DNA of 64,000 nt from an uncultured Tateyamaria sp. (GCF_947503045.1 NZ_CANNCF010000002.1:372001-436000), one strand, 5' to 3'; positions 7,837 to 17,558 are shown, numbered from the stretch's first letter. Numbers and translations: made by a program. The notes: generated from the sequence alone by a model not told the origin.

Positions 7837-9414
7837 ATGTCGAGTTTGCGTGACAGTGCGATGACAAGCAAAGCGTGGCCCTTTGAAGAGGCACGAAAGC
7901 TGCTCAAACGCTACGAGAAAGCGCCGCCTGAAAAGGGGTATGTGCTGTTCGAAACCGGCTACGGACCGTCCGGCCTGCCCCATATCGGCACCTTCGGCGA
8001 AGTGTTGCGCACCACGATGGTGCGCCGGGCATTCGAGGAAATCTCGGACATCCCCACAAAACTGGTCTGCTTTTCCGATGACCTTGACGGTTTGCGCAAA
8101 GTGCCGGGCAACGTCCCCAATCCGGAACGGCTGGAACAGCACCTGCAGCGCCCGCTCACGGACGTCCCCGATCCGTTCGAAAAATATGAAAGCTTTGGCC
8201 ATCACAACAACGCCATGCTGCGCCGGTTTCTCGACACGTTCGGGTTCGACTACGAATTCGTCTCTGCACGCGAGTTCTACGCCTCAGGGCAATTTGACGA
8301 GATTCTGCTGAAATGCGCGGAAAAATACGACGACCTGATGAAGATCATGCTGAAATCCCTGCGCGAGGAACGCCAGCAATCCTACTCGATCTTCCTGCCC
8401 CTGCATCCCGAAAGCCGCCGGGTCATGTATGTGCCCATGAAACACGTGGACGCGCAGAACGGCACGGTCACCTTTGACGATGAGACTGGCAAGGAATGGA
8501 CGCTGCCTGTCACCGGGGGCAACGTCAAACTCCAGTGGAAGCCCGATTTCGGCGCCCGTTGGGCCGCTCTCGGCGTCGATTTCGAGATGTATGGCAAAGA
8601 ACACGCCACGAACGAGAAAATCTATGACGCGATCTGCCGGACCCTCGGCGCGCGCCCGCCTGAACATTACAGCTTCGAGTTGTTTCTCGACGACAAGGGA
8701 CAGAAGATTGCGAAATCTTCGGGCAACGGCATCAGCATCGATGAATGGCTAACCTATGCCAGTACCGAGTCGCTGTCCTACTTCATGTATCAAAAGCCCA
8801 AGACGGCCAAACGGCTGTATTTCGACGTGATCCCCAAGGCCGTGGACGAATACCACCAACAATTGCGCGCCTATGCGGGTCAGGACGACACGCAACGACT
8901 CAACAACCCTGTCTGGCATATCCATGGCGGCGACGTACCTGCCAGTGACATGGTGGTGCCGTTCTCGATGCTGCTCAACCTCGCTTCGGTCAGCAGTGCC
9001 GAAACCAAGGACACGCTCTGGGGATTCATCCAGCGCTATGCACCGGACACTGGGCCCGACACGCATCCCGGCATGGATCAGGCCGTCGGCTTTGCAGTGC
9101 GCTATTACAATGACTTTGTGAAGCCGACCAAAACCTACCGACTGCCCACAGATCAAGAACGCGAAGCCCTTGAGGCCCTGCGCGCAGAACTGGCCGCCTA
9201 TGACGGTGCCATGGACGACGAGGCGCTGCAATCCGTGGTCTACGCTGTAGGCCGCGACCGCTTTGACCCGCTCAGGGGATGGTTCACAGCCCTCTACGAA
9301 GTGCTCTTGGGCGCAAGCCAGGGCCCGCGTTTCGGCGGCTTCATCGCGCTTTACGGGCTCGATGAAACCATCGCGCTGATCGATCATGCTCTGGCAGGCA
9401 CGCTCGTCGGCTAA
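7837..9414 (+). CDS. lysK: Lysine--tRNA ligase, class I
   Basis: This 525-residue class I (archaeal-type) lysyl-tRNA synthetase charges tRNA-Lys in the cytoplasm. The HIGH signature appears as HIGT at residues 49-52 and the KMSKS loop as KIAKSS at about 290-295. The helical anticodon-binding half follows. The N-terminus [19 protein letters not shown] is typical of the alphaproteobacterial enzymes. ATG 7837 is chosen over the in-frame TTG at 7822. Use of the class I rather than class II enzyme is normal for alphaproteobacteria. The gene stands alone, divergent from the TerB-like gene. Confidence 0.96.
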   Translation: MSSLRDSAMTSKAWPFEEARKLLKRYEKAPPEKGYVLFETGYGPSGLPHIGTFGEVLRTTMVRRAFEEISDIPTKLVCFSDDLDGLRKVPGNVPNPERLEQHLQRPLTDVPDPFEKYESFGHHNNAMLRRFLDTFGFDYEFVSAREFYASGQFDEILLKCAEKYDDLMKIMLKSLREERQQSYSIFLPLHPESRRVMYVPMKHVDAQNGTVTFDDETGKEWTLPVTGGNVKLQWKPDFGARWAALGVDFEMYGKEHATNEKIYDAICRTLGARPPEHYSFELFLDDKGQKIAKSSGNGISIDEWLTYASTESLSYFMYQKPKTAKRLYFDVIPKAVDEYHQQLRAYAGQDDTQRLNNPVWHIHGGDVPASDMVVPFSMLLNLASVSSAETKDTLWGFIQRYAPDTGPDTHPGMDQAVGFAVRYYNDFVKPTKTYRLPTDQEREALEALRAELAAYDGAMDDEALQSVVYAVGRDRFDPLRGWFTALYEVLLGASQGPRFGGFIALYGLDETIALIDHALAGTLVG

Positions 9415-9489
9415 CCCTCACGCAACAGCCAAGACTTGGCGCGACGCACGGCGGCACTATCATCTTCCTTGCAAAGAGGGAGATGACAC

Positions 9490-9891
9490 ATGCGCAATTG
9501 GATAATGGGCGTCGCACTGGCTGCCAGCATGGCGGGCGCCGCATGGGCGCAAGGCACTGAAATCGAAGGTGTAATTTCAGAGCAGCTCGAAGCGTTCAAG
9601 ACCGACAACTTCGCCCAGGCCTTCGAATTCGCTTCCCCCAACATCCGAGGCATCTTCCAGACGCCGGAAAATTTCGGGCGCATGGTCACACAGGGCTATC
9701 CCATGGTCTGGCGCCCGGGCGAGGTCACATATCTCGAACTGCGCGAGGAAAACGGCAGCTTCTGGCAAAAAGTGCAGATCGTGGACAGCGAGGGGCGCGT
9801 GCACGTGCTCGACTACCGGATGCTCGAAACCGAGGCCGGGTGGAAAATCAACGGCGTCCAACTGCTGGAAAGCGCGGGCGTCAGCGCCTGA
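9490..9891 (+). CDS. DUF4864 exported protein
   Basis: The 133-residue protein has a clean Sec signal peptide (about residues 1-20, ending AWA-QGT). The mature domain (ISEQLEAFKTDNFAQAFEFASPNIRGIF, then GYPMVWRPGEV and a GWKINGV C-terminus) matches DUF4864, a small cystatin/NTF2-like fold of unknown role. AGGGAG lies 8 nt before ATG 9490. It converges on the Mla operon with 3 nt between stop codons. Confidence 0.85.
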   Translation: MRNWIMGVALAASMAGAAWAQGTEIEGVISEQLEAFKTDNFAQAFEFASPNIRGIFQTPENFGRMVTQGYPMVWRPGEVTYLELREENGSFWQKVQIVDSEGRVHVLDYRMLETEAGWKINGVQLLESAGVSA

Positions 9892-9894
9892 CCC

Positions 9895-10545
9895 TCAGAA
9901 CCGCGGCGCACCGTAAGAGGCGATTTCGCGAATGCTCCACTCCACCGCGTCGCGCAACGTATCCCCAAGGGCCAGATCAAAGGCCAGCGTCACGTCAACG
10001 GCCTCATCAGATGCGGCCTGCGCCACCTCTTCAAACGACCGGGACGCGATGATCCGGTCCGAAAACGCGTCGACCACCTTGATGTTCAGACGCACATCCA
10101 CCTCAAGCGGTGCGTCGGAATCTCCCGGCGGCACAATCGCCTGAAACTCGCGAATGTCGGTGACAATCAGGAAATCCGCGCGCAGACCAATGGCCGAGCT
10201 TCCCACCGCAGGCACACGGCCCGAATTCTCGAAACTCTCGATCATCAGCGATTGGACAATCAGCGGCGCGCGATCGACCCAGCGGGCCTCCGGCAGGTAC
10301 TGCACGCGCAGGGGCGTCGGTTGCACCGCGATCTGGTCGGTATCGACCGATGCCGTGGCCGTAGGCTCCTGCACCGCAATCTGATAGCGCAGGCGCGGCA
10401 GATCAGCGTCAAACGTGCTTTTGGGGGTCAGAACGTACAACTCGTTCGGAACACTCGCCGCCGTCAGACCGGACAAGGCCGCACAGCCCGGCATGAACAC
10501 CAGACAGATCAAAGCCAGCGGCCATGGTTTTACAAACATCTTCAT
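9895..10545 (-). CDS. ABC-type transport auxiliary lipoprotein (PqiC/MlaD partner family)
   Basis: The 216-residue lipoprotein has a lipobox-like FMPGC with Cys 21 after a hydrophobic signal. Its ELYVLTPKSTF start and later RVQYLPEARWVDRAPLIVQSLMIESFENSG block are those of the ABC_trans_aux (PqiC) family. It is the last gene of the operon mlaE-mlaF-mlaD-this gene, overlapping mlaD by 4 nt (ATGA), so it is translationally coupled. It probably sits in the outer membrane and receives or passes on phospholipid from the MlaD tunnel. Confidence 0.88.
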   Translation of the reverse strand: MKMFVKPWPLALICLVFMPGCAALSGLTAASVPNELYVLTPKSTFDADLPRLRYQIAVQEPTATASVDTDQIAVQPTPLRVQYLPEARWVDRAPLIVQSLMIESFENSGRVPAVGSSAIGLRADFLIVTDIREFQAIVPPGDSDAPLEVDVRLNIKVVDAFSDRIIASRSFEEVAQAASDEAVDVTLAFDLALGDTLRDAVEWSIREIASYGAPRF

Positions 10546-12320
10546 CGGTCAAACCTTGAGTTTTGAGTGCCCAGCAAAAAGCGCGCCGGGTCGCGTTCGA
10601 TCCTGTTGACCAACCGCTCGATATTCACAACCAGGCTGCGGGCCTCTTCGGTGAACCTGAGGGCCGAAGGCAGGCCCAGCCGCAGAAAATCCGAAAGCTG
10701 ACGCTGATTGTTGCGCACCACCTGTTCAAGGGACGCGGTGAGGTTGGCCGCAGACGTCGATGCAGCCACCACTTTTTCCGAAACGATATCGATGTTCTCC
10801 GCCGCCTTGTTGACCGTCGTGGTCAGCGCCTTGGCCGCGCCACTCAGATCACTGATCACACCCTCGACGTCGTTTTCGATGATGCGATTGGCCAAGTCGA
10901 ACGTCTTGTTGGCCGAGGCGAGGGTAACGGATGCATCCTCCATCGCCGTGAATACAGCCGCCAGGGTCACATCGGCATTGGTAAAGGTCTTGTCCGCCGT
11001 CGCGATCAGCGCGGTGCCATCATCGGCAAAGGTGATGAACCGGTCAGCCACAATATTTGCGCGCGTGCCCACCTCGTCGATGACACGGTTTGCCGTCTGG
11101 GCCGTGGTGCGCAAATCGCTGGTCAGCGGGGTCAATTGTTCGTCGATATAGGTATTGGCCCGTGCAACAGTGGTGCGGGCATCCCGGATGGTGATCTGCG
11201 CATCATCCAGTGCAACGGCAGCGGAATCGAGCGCAACACCCCCGCGATCCGCCAGATCATCAATCCGCCCGGCAATCCGCTGCACCTCGCCCCCCGCTTC
11301 GGTGATGACCCGATTGGCGGTCTGGGTGGTTGTGCGCAGGTCATCCGACAGCGGCACCAGATTGTTGTCGGTGAAAGACGTGATGCCCTCGATGGCCTCA
11401 TTGGCCGTCGTGAATGTCTGGTTCGCCGTCGCCAGTGTCTCGTTCGCACTCTCCAGCACCGTGCCGCCCCTCAGGGCCAGTTCATCAATGCGCGCGGCAA
11501 TCTCGCTTGCGTCACTGCCGACTTCTTCGATCACCCGGGTCGCAGTTTGCGTTGCTGTGCGCAGATCATCCGCCAGCGGAACCAGATCTTCATCCGTGAA
11601 CGTCCCGATACGGGCCACCGTGTCGTTGGTCGTCTCCAGAGTGGTCGTGGCCGTGGTCAGCGTGGTTTCCGCCGTGTCAGCCAGCGTATCCAGCCGGTCG
11701 GTAAAATCCGCAATCTCGCGGGCGGCCGATCCCAGATCGCCGGACAGGGATTCAAAATCCGTCAGCACCGTATCAATGCGGGCCGAGGCAGAGGACAGGT
11801 TTTCCAACAGCGTCGCCACCGCCTCACGGTTTTGCGGGTCAAACACGTCATTGACGTTTTCCAGCAACTCGACCGCCCGGTCGAGGACCAGGGGCGCGCC
11901 CTCGAACACCGACTGCAAGGCAGAGCGTTCGGACGGGATTTCGCTATTGCTTGGCAAGGCGGCAGAGGTTTCCGACCCGCCGGACAGGCCGACAAAACTG
12001 ACGCCTGTGACCCCTTGGGATTGCAATTTGGCGACGGTTTCTGTGTTCACGGGCGTATCGGCGGCCACTTCGATGCGGACCCGCACTTTCGAAGAATCCA
12101 CCTCGTCCAGATCGAGATCAACCACCTGCCCAACGGGCAAACCATTGTATCGCACGTCGCTGGCCGACCCAAGGCCCGACACATCCTCGAACAGGATGTC
12201 GTAATATGCGTATTGGCGGTCAACCTCGACTTTGGCCAGCCACAGCAAAAGCCCAAGCGCGCCAAGGATTCCCCCCAAGGTGAACAACCCGATCAGAACG
12301 TAGTTGGCTTTGGTTTCCAT
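10542..12320 (-). CDS. mlaD: MlaD-family MCE protein with long repeated helical extension
   Basis: This is the periplasmic substrate-binding subunit of a phospholipid ABC transporter. Residues 7-27 form the membrane anchor and about 38-118 the MCE domain (YYDILFEDVSGLGSASDVRYNG). The remaining 450 or so residues are predicted helical and Thr/Ala-rich. They contain at least three tandem units of about 75 residues that begin FTDEDLVPLADDLRT, FTDNNLVPLSDDLRT and YIDEQLTPLTSDLRT. Typical single-MCE MlaD proteins are far shorter (about 150-320 residues). The extension may form a long helical tube or a coiled stalk towards the outer membrane. It is coupled to the downstream lipoprotein gene. Confidence 0.9.
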   Translation of the reverse strand: METKANYVLIGLFTLGGILGALGLLLWLAKVEVDRQYAYYDILFEDVSGLGSASDVRYNGLPVGQVVDLDLDEVDSSKVRVRIEVAADTPVNTETVAKLQSQGVTGVSFVGLSGGSETSAALPSNSEIPSERSALQSVFEGAPLVLDRAVELLENVNDVFDPQNREAVATLLENLSSASARIDTVLTDFESLSGDLGSAAREIADFTDRLDTLADTAETTLTTATTTLETTNDTVARIGTFTDEDLVPLADDLRTATQTATRVIEEVGSDASEIAARIDELALRGGTVLESANETLATANQTFTTANEAIEGITSFTDNNLVPLSDDLRTTTQTANRVITEAGGEVQRIAGRIDDLADRGGVALDSAAVALDDAQITIRDARTTVARANTYIDEQLTPLTSDLRTTAQTANRVIDEVGTRANIVADRFITFADDGTALIATADKTFTNADVTLAAVFTAMEDASVTLASANKTFDLANRIIENDVEGVISDLSGAAKALTTTVNKAAENIDIVSEKVVAASTSAANLTASLEQVVRNNQRQLSDFLRLGLPSALRFTEEARSLVVNIERLVNRIERDPARFLLGTQNSRFDR

Positions 12321-12338
12321 AACTGGCGGCAGCCTTCC

Positions 12339-13130
12339 TCAGGTTTTCTCTTGGGCCGCACGGGCGCGCGGTCCGGTAAAGTATTCCTGCACCCATGGGT
12401 GGTCGATTTCTGTCATCCCCTCGATCGGCCCCTCGAACAGCACCCGCTTTTCGGCAAGCACTGCAATTCTGTCGCAGATTGCATAAAGAGAGTCGAGATC
12501 GTGGGTCACCATAAACACCGTCAGCCCCAGCGACCGTTTGAGTTCATTGATCAATTCGTCATAGGCCGCCGCCCCGATGGGGTCGAGGCCGGCAGTCGGC
12601 TCGTCCAGAAAAACGATGGCCGGGTCCAGTGCCAATGCCCGCGCGAGCGCGGCGCGCTTGCGCATACCGCCCGACAGTTCCGAGGGCAGCTTGCCACAGG
12701 CCAGTTGCGGCAGGCCCACAAGGCTGATCTTCAATTCGCCCAGCGCCTTCATCAGCGCCGGGCTCAGCTTCATATGCTCGCGCATCGGCGCTTCGACATT
12801 CTGCAAAACGGTGAGCGATGAAAACAGCGCCCCGTCCTGAAAGGCGACGCCCCATTGCTTTTCAGCGGCCAACCGTTCCTCGCGCGTGCCGTTCAGCACA
12901 TCCGCCCCCAGCACGTTGATCGACCCCGCAGCAGGACGGTTGAGGCCCACAATGGTGCGCAACAGCACGGATTTGCCGGTGCCCGAGCCGCCGACGATGC
13001 CCAACACCTCGCCCTTCCAGACGTCCAGATCGAGATTGTCATGCACCACTTGCGGCCCAAACTGGTTCCGCAGCCCCCGCACGGTGATCACCGCCTCGCG
13101 GTCGGGCCGGGTGGCCGGGCTGTCGCTCAT
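12339..13130 (-). CDS. mlaF: Phospholipid ABC transporter ATP-binding protein MlaF
   Basis: This 263-residue ATPase drives the Mla-type transporter. Walker A is GGSGTGKS at about residues 47-54, the Q-loop lies in AFQDGALF, the ABC signature is LSGGMRKRAALARAL, Walker B is IVFLDEPTAGLDP and the switch His is in VTHDLDS. The GMRKR form of the signature is typical of MlaF/Ttg2A. The start overlaps the mlaE stop by 4 nt, and mlaD follows after 18 nt. Confidence 0.95.
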   Translation of the reverse strand: MSDSPATRPDREAVITVRGLRNQFGPQVVHDNLDLDVWKGEVLGIVGGSGTGKSVLLRTIVGLNRPAAGSINVLGADVLNGTREERLAAEKQWGVAFQDGALFSSLTVLQNVEAPMREHMKLSPALMKALGELKISLVGLPQLACGKLPSELSGGMRKRAALARALALDPAIVFLDEPTAGLDPIGAAAYDELINELKRSLGLTVFMVTHDLDSLYAICDRIAVLAEKRVLFEGPIEGMTEIDHPWVQEYFTGPRARAAQEKT

Positions 13131-14251
13131 ACCCCCAGCTCCGAGAAAAAGATCGAGAACACGGCGTCGGCCACGATCACGAGAAAAATGGATTGCACCA
13201 CGGATGTGGTGGTGTGACGCCCCACGCTGTCCGCCGATCCCTTGACCTGCATGGCTTGCCAGCAGGCGACCACAGAGATGATGGCGGCAAAGAAGGGCGC
13301 CTTGATCATGCCGATGATCAGATGCCAGATGTCGGTGTTTTCCTGCAGACGCGTGATGAACATGCTCGGGCTCACGCCCAGCTCGATCCAGCTCATCAAT
13401 GCGCCGCCAAAGAGGCCCGAGATATTGGCGATAAAGCCAAGAATGGGCAGCATGATGACCAGCGCGATGACACGAGGCAGCACCAGCACTTCGATCGGAT
13501 CAAGGCCAAGGGTGCGCATCGCATCGAGTTCCTCGCGCACCTTCATCGACCCGATAGAGGCGGTAAAGGCCGACCCGGACCGGCCCGCCACGATAATCGA
13601 GGTCAGCAAAATGCCCAACTCGCGCAGGATCGAAATGGCGATCAGATCGACGACGAACACCTCCGCTCCGAACTGGCGCAATTGCGAGGCCCCCTGAAAG
13701 GCAAGCACGATCCCGATCAGGAAACTCATCAGCATCACGATGGGAATGGCGTGAAACCCGGTCTCCTCCATCTGGCTGACAAGGGCCGCCGTGCGCCAGC
13801 GGCGCGGACGGACCACGCCGTAGAAAAAGCGGGACAGAACCTCGCCCAGAAAGCTCGCAAGCGACAGGGCCGACGCCCCCATGGCCGCCGTGGCCGCTCC
13901 AATGCTGGCCACCCACGCGATGATCCCGCGCTCAGGTTGGGCGTTGTCGTCCTCTTTGGGCAGCGCCTCCTGCACCGTGTCGATCAGGGCTATGCGGTTG
14001 GACGAGGCGTCGATCAACTCGACACTGACACCTTGGGCCTCAAGGCGGGTCTTGAGGGTCGCGATCAGCCACGCCCCGCTGGTGTCCAGCGCCTCTAGCC
14101 CATCGAGATCGACACGCAGGCGGGGTGCAGCCGTTGTGATCTTGTGAAACTCCGGCTCGATATCCTCAAGATATTCAATCGCCAAACGCCCGGCGACGCG
14201 CAAAACCGGCGCATCCTGCGTGTCCTCAAACAAAAGGGTCGGGGCGTTCAT
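13127..14251 (-). CDS. mlaE: MlaE-family permease with N-terminal STAS domain
   Basis: The 374-residue protein has two parts. Residues about 1-100 are a STAS/MlaB-like domain (RVDLDGLEALDTSGAWLI, the usual DxxGxxxL region), and about 130-374 are the MlaE permease (GFHAIPIVMLMSFLIGIVLAF, GRSGSAFTASIGSMKVREELDA). The fusion brings the MlaB-like regulator and the membrane subunit together, a common arrangement in alphaproteobacteria. ATG 14251 is used; a TTG codon directly precedes it. It is the first gene of the mla operon. Confidence 0.94.
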   Translation of the reverse strand: MNAPTLLFEDTQDAPVLRVAGRLAIEYLEDIEPEFHKITTAAPRLRVDLDGLEALDTSGAWLIATLKTRLEAQGVSVELIDASSNRIALIDTVQEALPKEDDNAQPERGIIAWVASIGAATAAMGASALSLASFLGEVLSRFFYGVVRPRRWRTAALVSQMEETGFHAIPIVMLMSFLIGIVLAFQGASQLRQFGAEVFVVDLIAISILRELGILLTSIIVAGRSGSAFTASIGSMKVREELDAMRTLGLDPIEVLVLPRVIALVIMLPILGFIANISGLFGGALMSWIELGVSPSMFITRLQENTDIWHLIIGMIKAPFFAAIISVVACWQAMQVKGSADSVGRHTTTSVVQSIFLVIVADAVFSIFFSELGV

Positions 14252-14468
14252 CAACGATCAATCCGGCAGCTGGATCAGGGGAAAATACGGGGCAACCCGT
14301 CCCTGATACCGCAACGCTCTGGCAATGGCCACGGCCTTTGCCCGCTGGCAAAAACGGGCCCATGTGGCGGGCCGGGCACGCTCACGATGAGCGCAAGCAA
14401 TCGTGCAATCAAATCCATTGACCGAACGCCCACACAGCCCCTATATCGCGCTCAGTCGCATAGGCTGA

Positions 14469-14680
14469 CATGGGAGAGCGCAGGCTGATTCGCCTGCCGC
14501 CGAAGGAGCAAACGCCCCAACAAACTCTCAGGCATCAGGAACCGTGCCAGCCGCGCCCCAAAACCCGGGGCATATCGACGATCTGGAGAGCGGTCGGGTG
14601 CAGACGCCCCCGGCCCACCGACGGAGAAAGCGCCAGCATATCGGCGTGAAACTCTCAGGTTACGCAACAGATGGGGACGC
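14469..14680 (+). ncRNA. Tandem glycine riboswitch
   Basis: Two glycine aptamers lie in series. The first (about 14470-14545) has GGGAGAGCGC, GCCGCCGAAGGAGCAAACGCCCC and AAACTCTCAGGCA with AGGAACCG. The second (about 14583-14680) has CTGGAGAGC, GCCCACCGACGGAGAAAG and GAAACTCTCAGGTTACG with ACAGATGGGGA. These GGAGAGC / CCGxxGGAGxAA / AAACTCTCAGG blocks define the class. A CCGG-N7-CCGG hairpin (14694-14708) and the gene's own ribosome site (GAGGGG) follow, so translation or elongation of the dadA-like gene 60 nt downstream is probably controlled. Glycine usually switches such tandem elements on. Confidence 0.93.
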
Positions 14681-14743
14681 AATCCGGCAAACCGCCGGAG
14701 GCGTCCGTGTCAACTGCGTCGCAAATCTGAGGGGACCCCACCC

Positions 14744-15976
14744 ATGACCCATATCGCCGTGATCGGCGCCGGTATCACCGGTATCACCACCGCCTACGCC
14801 CTGGCCCGCCGCGGCTATCAGGTGTCTGTTTTTGACCGCAATCGCTATGCGGCGATGGAAACGTCCTTCGCCAATGGCGGCCAGCTGTCTGCCTCCAATG
14901 CCGAGGTCTGGACCCGCTGGGGCACCGTGATGAAGGGGCTGAAATGGATGTTCCACCCCGACGCGCCTTTGCTCGTGAACCCCAAACCCAGCTGGCACAA
15001 ACTGTCCTGGATGGCACAATTCGTCGGCAACATCCCCTATTACGAGGCCAACACCATCGCAACCGCACGGCTCGCTATCGCCGCGCGCCAGCACCTGCTG
15101 GATTTCGCCGATGAGGTCGGCGTGGACTTCGACATGGAAAAGCGCGGCATCCTGCATGTGTACAAAAAACAGTCCGAATTCGACCACGCCCGGCGCGTGA
15201 ACGTGCTCTTGGAAAAGGCAGGGCTCGAACGGCGCGAAGTCTCAGCCGCCGAAGTGCAAAAACTCGAACCCGCGCTGCAGACCGAAACACTGGGCGGCTT
15301 TTACACCGAAAGCGACTTTACCGGCGACATCCACAGCTTTTCCCGCAAGCTCAGCGATGGCTGCGAAAAGATGGGGGTCAAATTCCATTACAAATCCATC
15401 GTCACCGAAATCGAACACACCGGCACCGACGTGCGCCTCGACTGGAAAGAAGGCAAGGATAAGCACAGCGAAGTCTTCGACGGCATCGTCGTCTGCGCAG
15501 GCGTGGCCAGCCGTGCCATCGCCGCCCAACTCGGGGACCACGTGAACATCTATCCGGTCAAGGGCTATTCGATCACCGTCAACCTCGACGATGGCGCCAG
15601 CCAAGAAGCCGCCCCATGGGTCAGCCTGCTCGATGATCAGGCCAAGGTCGTGACCTCGCGTCTGGGCAAGAACCGGTTGCGGATTGCGGGCACAGCCGAA
15701 TTCAACGGCTACAACCTCGACATCCGCGATGACCGGATCAAGCCGCTGCGTGACTGGTGCGAAACGTTCTTTCCCGCCGTCTCGACCGAACATTGCGTGC
15801 CATGGGCGGGCCTGCGGCCCATGCTGCCCTCGATGCTGCCCAAGGTCGGCCCCGGCAAGAAACCCGGCGTGTTCTACAACACCGGGCACGGACATCTGGG
15901 CTGGACCCTGGCAGCAGCCACCGCCCAAGGGGTTGCCGACAGCGTTGACGCCACTCGGATGAAAAACGCGGCCTGA
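14744..15976 (+). CDS. dadA: FAD-dependent D-amino acid dehydrogenase (DadA-like)
   Basis: The 410-residue flavoprotein begins with the dinucleotide fold IAVIGAGITGITTAYALARRG and has the family block SFANGGQLSASNAEVW. A central DIHSFSRKLSDG segment and the C-terminal YNTGHGHLGWTLA FAD-binding block follow. It oxidises D-amino acids (or glycine-like amines) and feeds electrons to the respiratory chain at the inner membrane. The glycine riboswitch just upstream suggests that its true substrate pathway includes glycine. ATG 14744 is preceded by GAGGGGACC. It is convergent with the PBP4 gene, with a REP-like palindrome between them. Confidence 0.9.
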   Translation: MTHIAVIGAGITGITTAYALARRGYQVSVFDRNRYAAMETSFANGGQLSASNAEVWTRWGTVMKGLKWMFHPDAPLLVNPKPSWHKLSWMAQFVGNIPYYEANTIATARLAIAARQHLLDFADEVGVDFDMEKRGILHVYKKQSEFDHARRVNVLLEKAGLERREVSAAEVQKLEPALQTETLGGFYTESDFTGDIHSFSRKLSDGCEKMGVKFHYKSIVTEIEHTGTDVRLDWKEGKDKHSEVFDGIVVCAGVASRAIAAQLGDHVNIYPVKGYSITVNLDDGASQEAAPWVSLLDDQAKVVTSRLGKNRLRIAGTAEFNGYNLDIRDDRIKPLRDWCETFFPAVSTEHCVPWAGLRPMLPSMLPKVGPGKKPGVFYNTGHGHLGWTLAAATAQGVADSVDATRMKNAA

Positions 15977-15978
15977 CT

Positions 15979-16004
15979 GTAGGGCGGATCAAGATCCGCC
16001 TTAC
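15979..16004. repeat. REP-like palindrome, single copy
   Basis: GTAGGGCGGATC, AA, GATCCGCCTTAC makes a nearly perfect 12-bp dyad just 2 nt after the dadA stop and 8 nt before the end of the convergent PBP4 gene. It shares GTARGGYGG...CCRCCYTAC with the paired elements at 58396-58463 and 61012-61095. It may also serve as a bidirectional terminator. Confidence 0.6.
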
Positions 16005-16011
16005 TTGGGTC

Positions 16012-17505
16012 TCAGCTTCCGTACACCGTACCCCAACGGTCAATCAGCCGCTGCTGCATGACCTTGGCCCGTCCATTCCAGCTGCGAGCGCCCTGCGGGG
16101 CCTCGCGGTTGGCTTTGGAAATCCGCGACCGCGTCGCCTCGTCGGCGGCAAAGATGGCAAATGCCATAACCCGCCCGTCCCGCGCGGTCATATAGCCCGC
16201 AAGGCCCGACACAAAGTTCAGCGTGCCCGTCTTGGCATCCACCGTGATCGGGTGGTTCTTGAGGATACGCCGCTTTTCATCGCGCATGGCCACAGGTTTC
16301 AGGATCGGGCGCAGCACCGCACTGTCATGGGCACGCACCAGCGCCTGCACCATGTCATCCGCCGTCATCTTGCTTTTGCCGCCAAGGCCCGAGTGATCGA
16401 CCAGCCGCATCCCCGTGGTGCCCAGCGTCGCCTTGGCCCAGCGGTTCATCTCGGCGGCCGAGGCGCGCAGGTTCGCAGGCACCTTGCCCGTGCGTTTGGC
16501 GGTGGCCGACATCCCCACCATCTCGGCGGTGACATTGGTGGAAAAGCGCAGCATGTCGCGCAGGATCGTGCGCAGATCGTCACTTTGATGACTGGCCAGC
16601 ACGGTGCCACCCGGCGCGCGATCCACAACCTTGGGGTTTTTCAAAACGATGCCGTGCGAGCGGGCCAGTGTCTGAAACACGTCACCGGCATAAAGGGCAG
16701 GCTTGCGTACCGGCAACCAGCGCGCCCCGCCATTGCCCAGCGCGCTTTTGGCGACCGTCCAATTGTCGCTGCGCCCGCCATCGGCATAGGTATAGACCGG
16801 CACACGGCGGTCCACGATCTGCATCTTGGCGACATAGACATCCGGGCGATACCTATCCGACCGCGCATCCATCGTCACACCATAGGCGCCGCCGGACCGT
16901 TTCCATTCGAAATGCACACGGTTGTAATTCAGGGCCACGCCGCTGACTGCGGGGGAATAGCCGACATGATCTGGCTGTTCGGTGTCGATGGTCTTTACAT
17001 AAGGCAGCGCGCCTTCGGCGACTTTGAAGCTCCCGCGCACTTCGCGGATGCCCTTGGCCTTGAGGGCGGCGGCAAGGGCAGCCAGTCCGTTCGTATCGAG
17101 CGTCGGATCACCTCCGCCCACAAGGATCAAATCGCCCGTGACCACGCCGCCCGACACCGACCCCGTCGCCACCAGCCGCGTGGTAAAGCGGTGCCCGGGC
17201 CCCAGAATGTTCAGCGCATAAAGGGCCGTGACCGCCTTGGCCACACTTGCAGGCGGCGTGCCGGTCTTGGCATTGCCCCCTTCAAGGCGCGCGCCCGTGC
17301 GCGCATCGGCAACCGCGTAACAGACCTGTCCCCCAAGCTTGGCGGCCGCGACAATGGCCTCCGCCCCCGGCACCGCTTTCTTGGCATGCTCCGCGCCGCG
17401 CAACACGGGGCGCAGCGAGGCCGCAGGAGGCGCGGACAGGGCGGCCGTGGCCGCTCCGCTGGCGAGGAAACTCAGGAATACCCGTCTGGAAATCGTGCTG
17501 AACAT
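16012..17505 (-). CDS. dacB: D-alanyl-D-alanine carboxypeptidase/endopeptidase, PBP4 type
   Basis: The 497-residue penicillin-binding protein of family S13 trims peptidoglycan cross-links in the periplasm. An Arg-Arg-containing signal (ISRRVFLSFLASGAAT) suggests Tat export. The three catalytic motifs are present: SVAK (in PPASVAKAV), SxN as STN (in RFSTNVTAE) and KTG (in DAKTGTLNF). The family insert lies between the first two. ATG 17505 is chosen; an upstream extension to 17544 has no support. It is convergent with dadA, and nadD lies immediately upstream in the same direction. Confidence 0.93.
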   Translation of the reverse strand: MFSTISRRVFLSFLASGAATAALSAPPAASLRPVLRGAEHAKKAVPGAEAIVAAAKLGGQVCYAVADARTGARLEGGNAKTGTPPASVAKAVTALYALNILGPGHRFTTRLVATGSVSGGVVTGDLILVGGGDPTLDTNGLAALAAALKAKGIREVRGSFKVAEGALPYVKTIDTEQPDHVGYSPAVSGVALNYNRVHFEWKRSGGAYGVTMDARSDRYRPDVYVAKMQIVDRRVPVYTYADGGRSDNWTVAKSALGNGGARWLPVRKPALYAGDVFQTLARSHGIVLKNPKVVDRAPGGTVLASHQSDDLRTILRDMLRFSTNVTAEMVGMSATAKRTGKVPANLRASAAEMNRWAKATLGTTGMRLVDHSGLGGKSKMTADDMVQALVRAHDSAVLRPILKPVAMRDEKRRILKNHPITVDAKTGTLNFVSGLAGYMTARDGRVMAFAIFAADEATRSRISKANREAPQGARSWNGRAKVMQQRLIDRWGTVYGS

Positions 17506-17558
17506 AGGGGCATGTAACCCCAGCCGCGCGGGGCAAACAAGCACTCAAGCGATCACGT

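Noticed and set aside
10563-12821. Long plus-strand ORF of 752 codons opposite mlaD/mlaF
   Set aside because: It is antisense to clear MCE and ATPase genes, has no recognisable domain and shows the Gln/Arg/His-rich composition typical of a shadow frame in GC-rich DNA.
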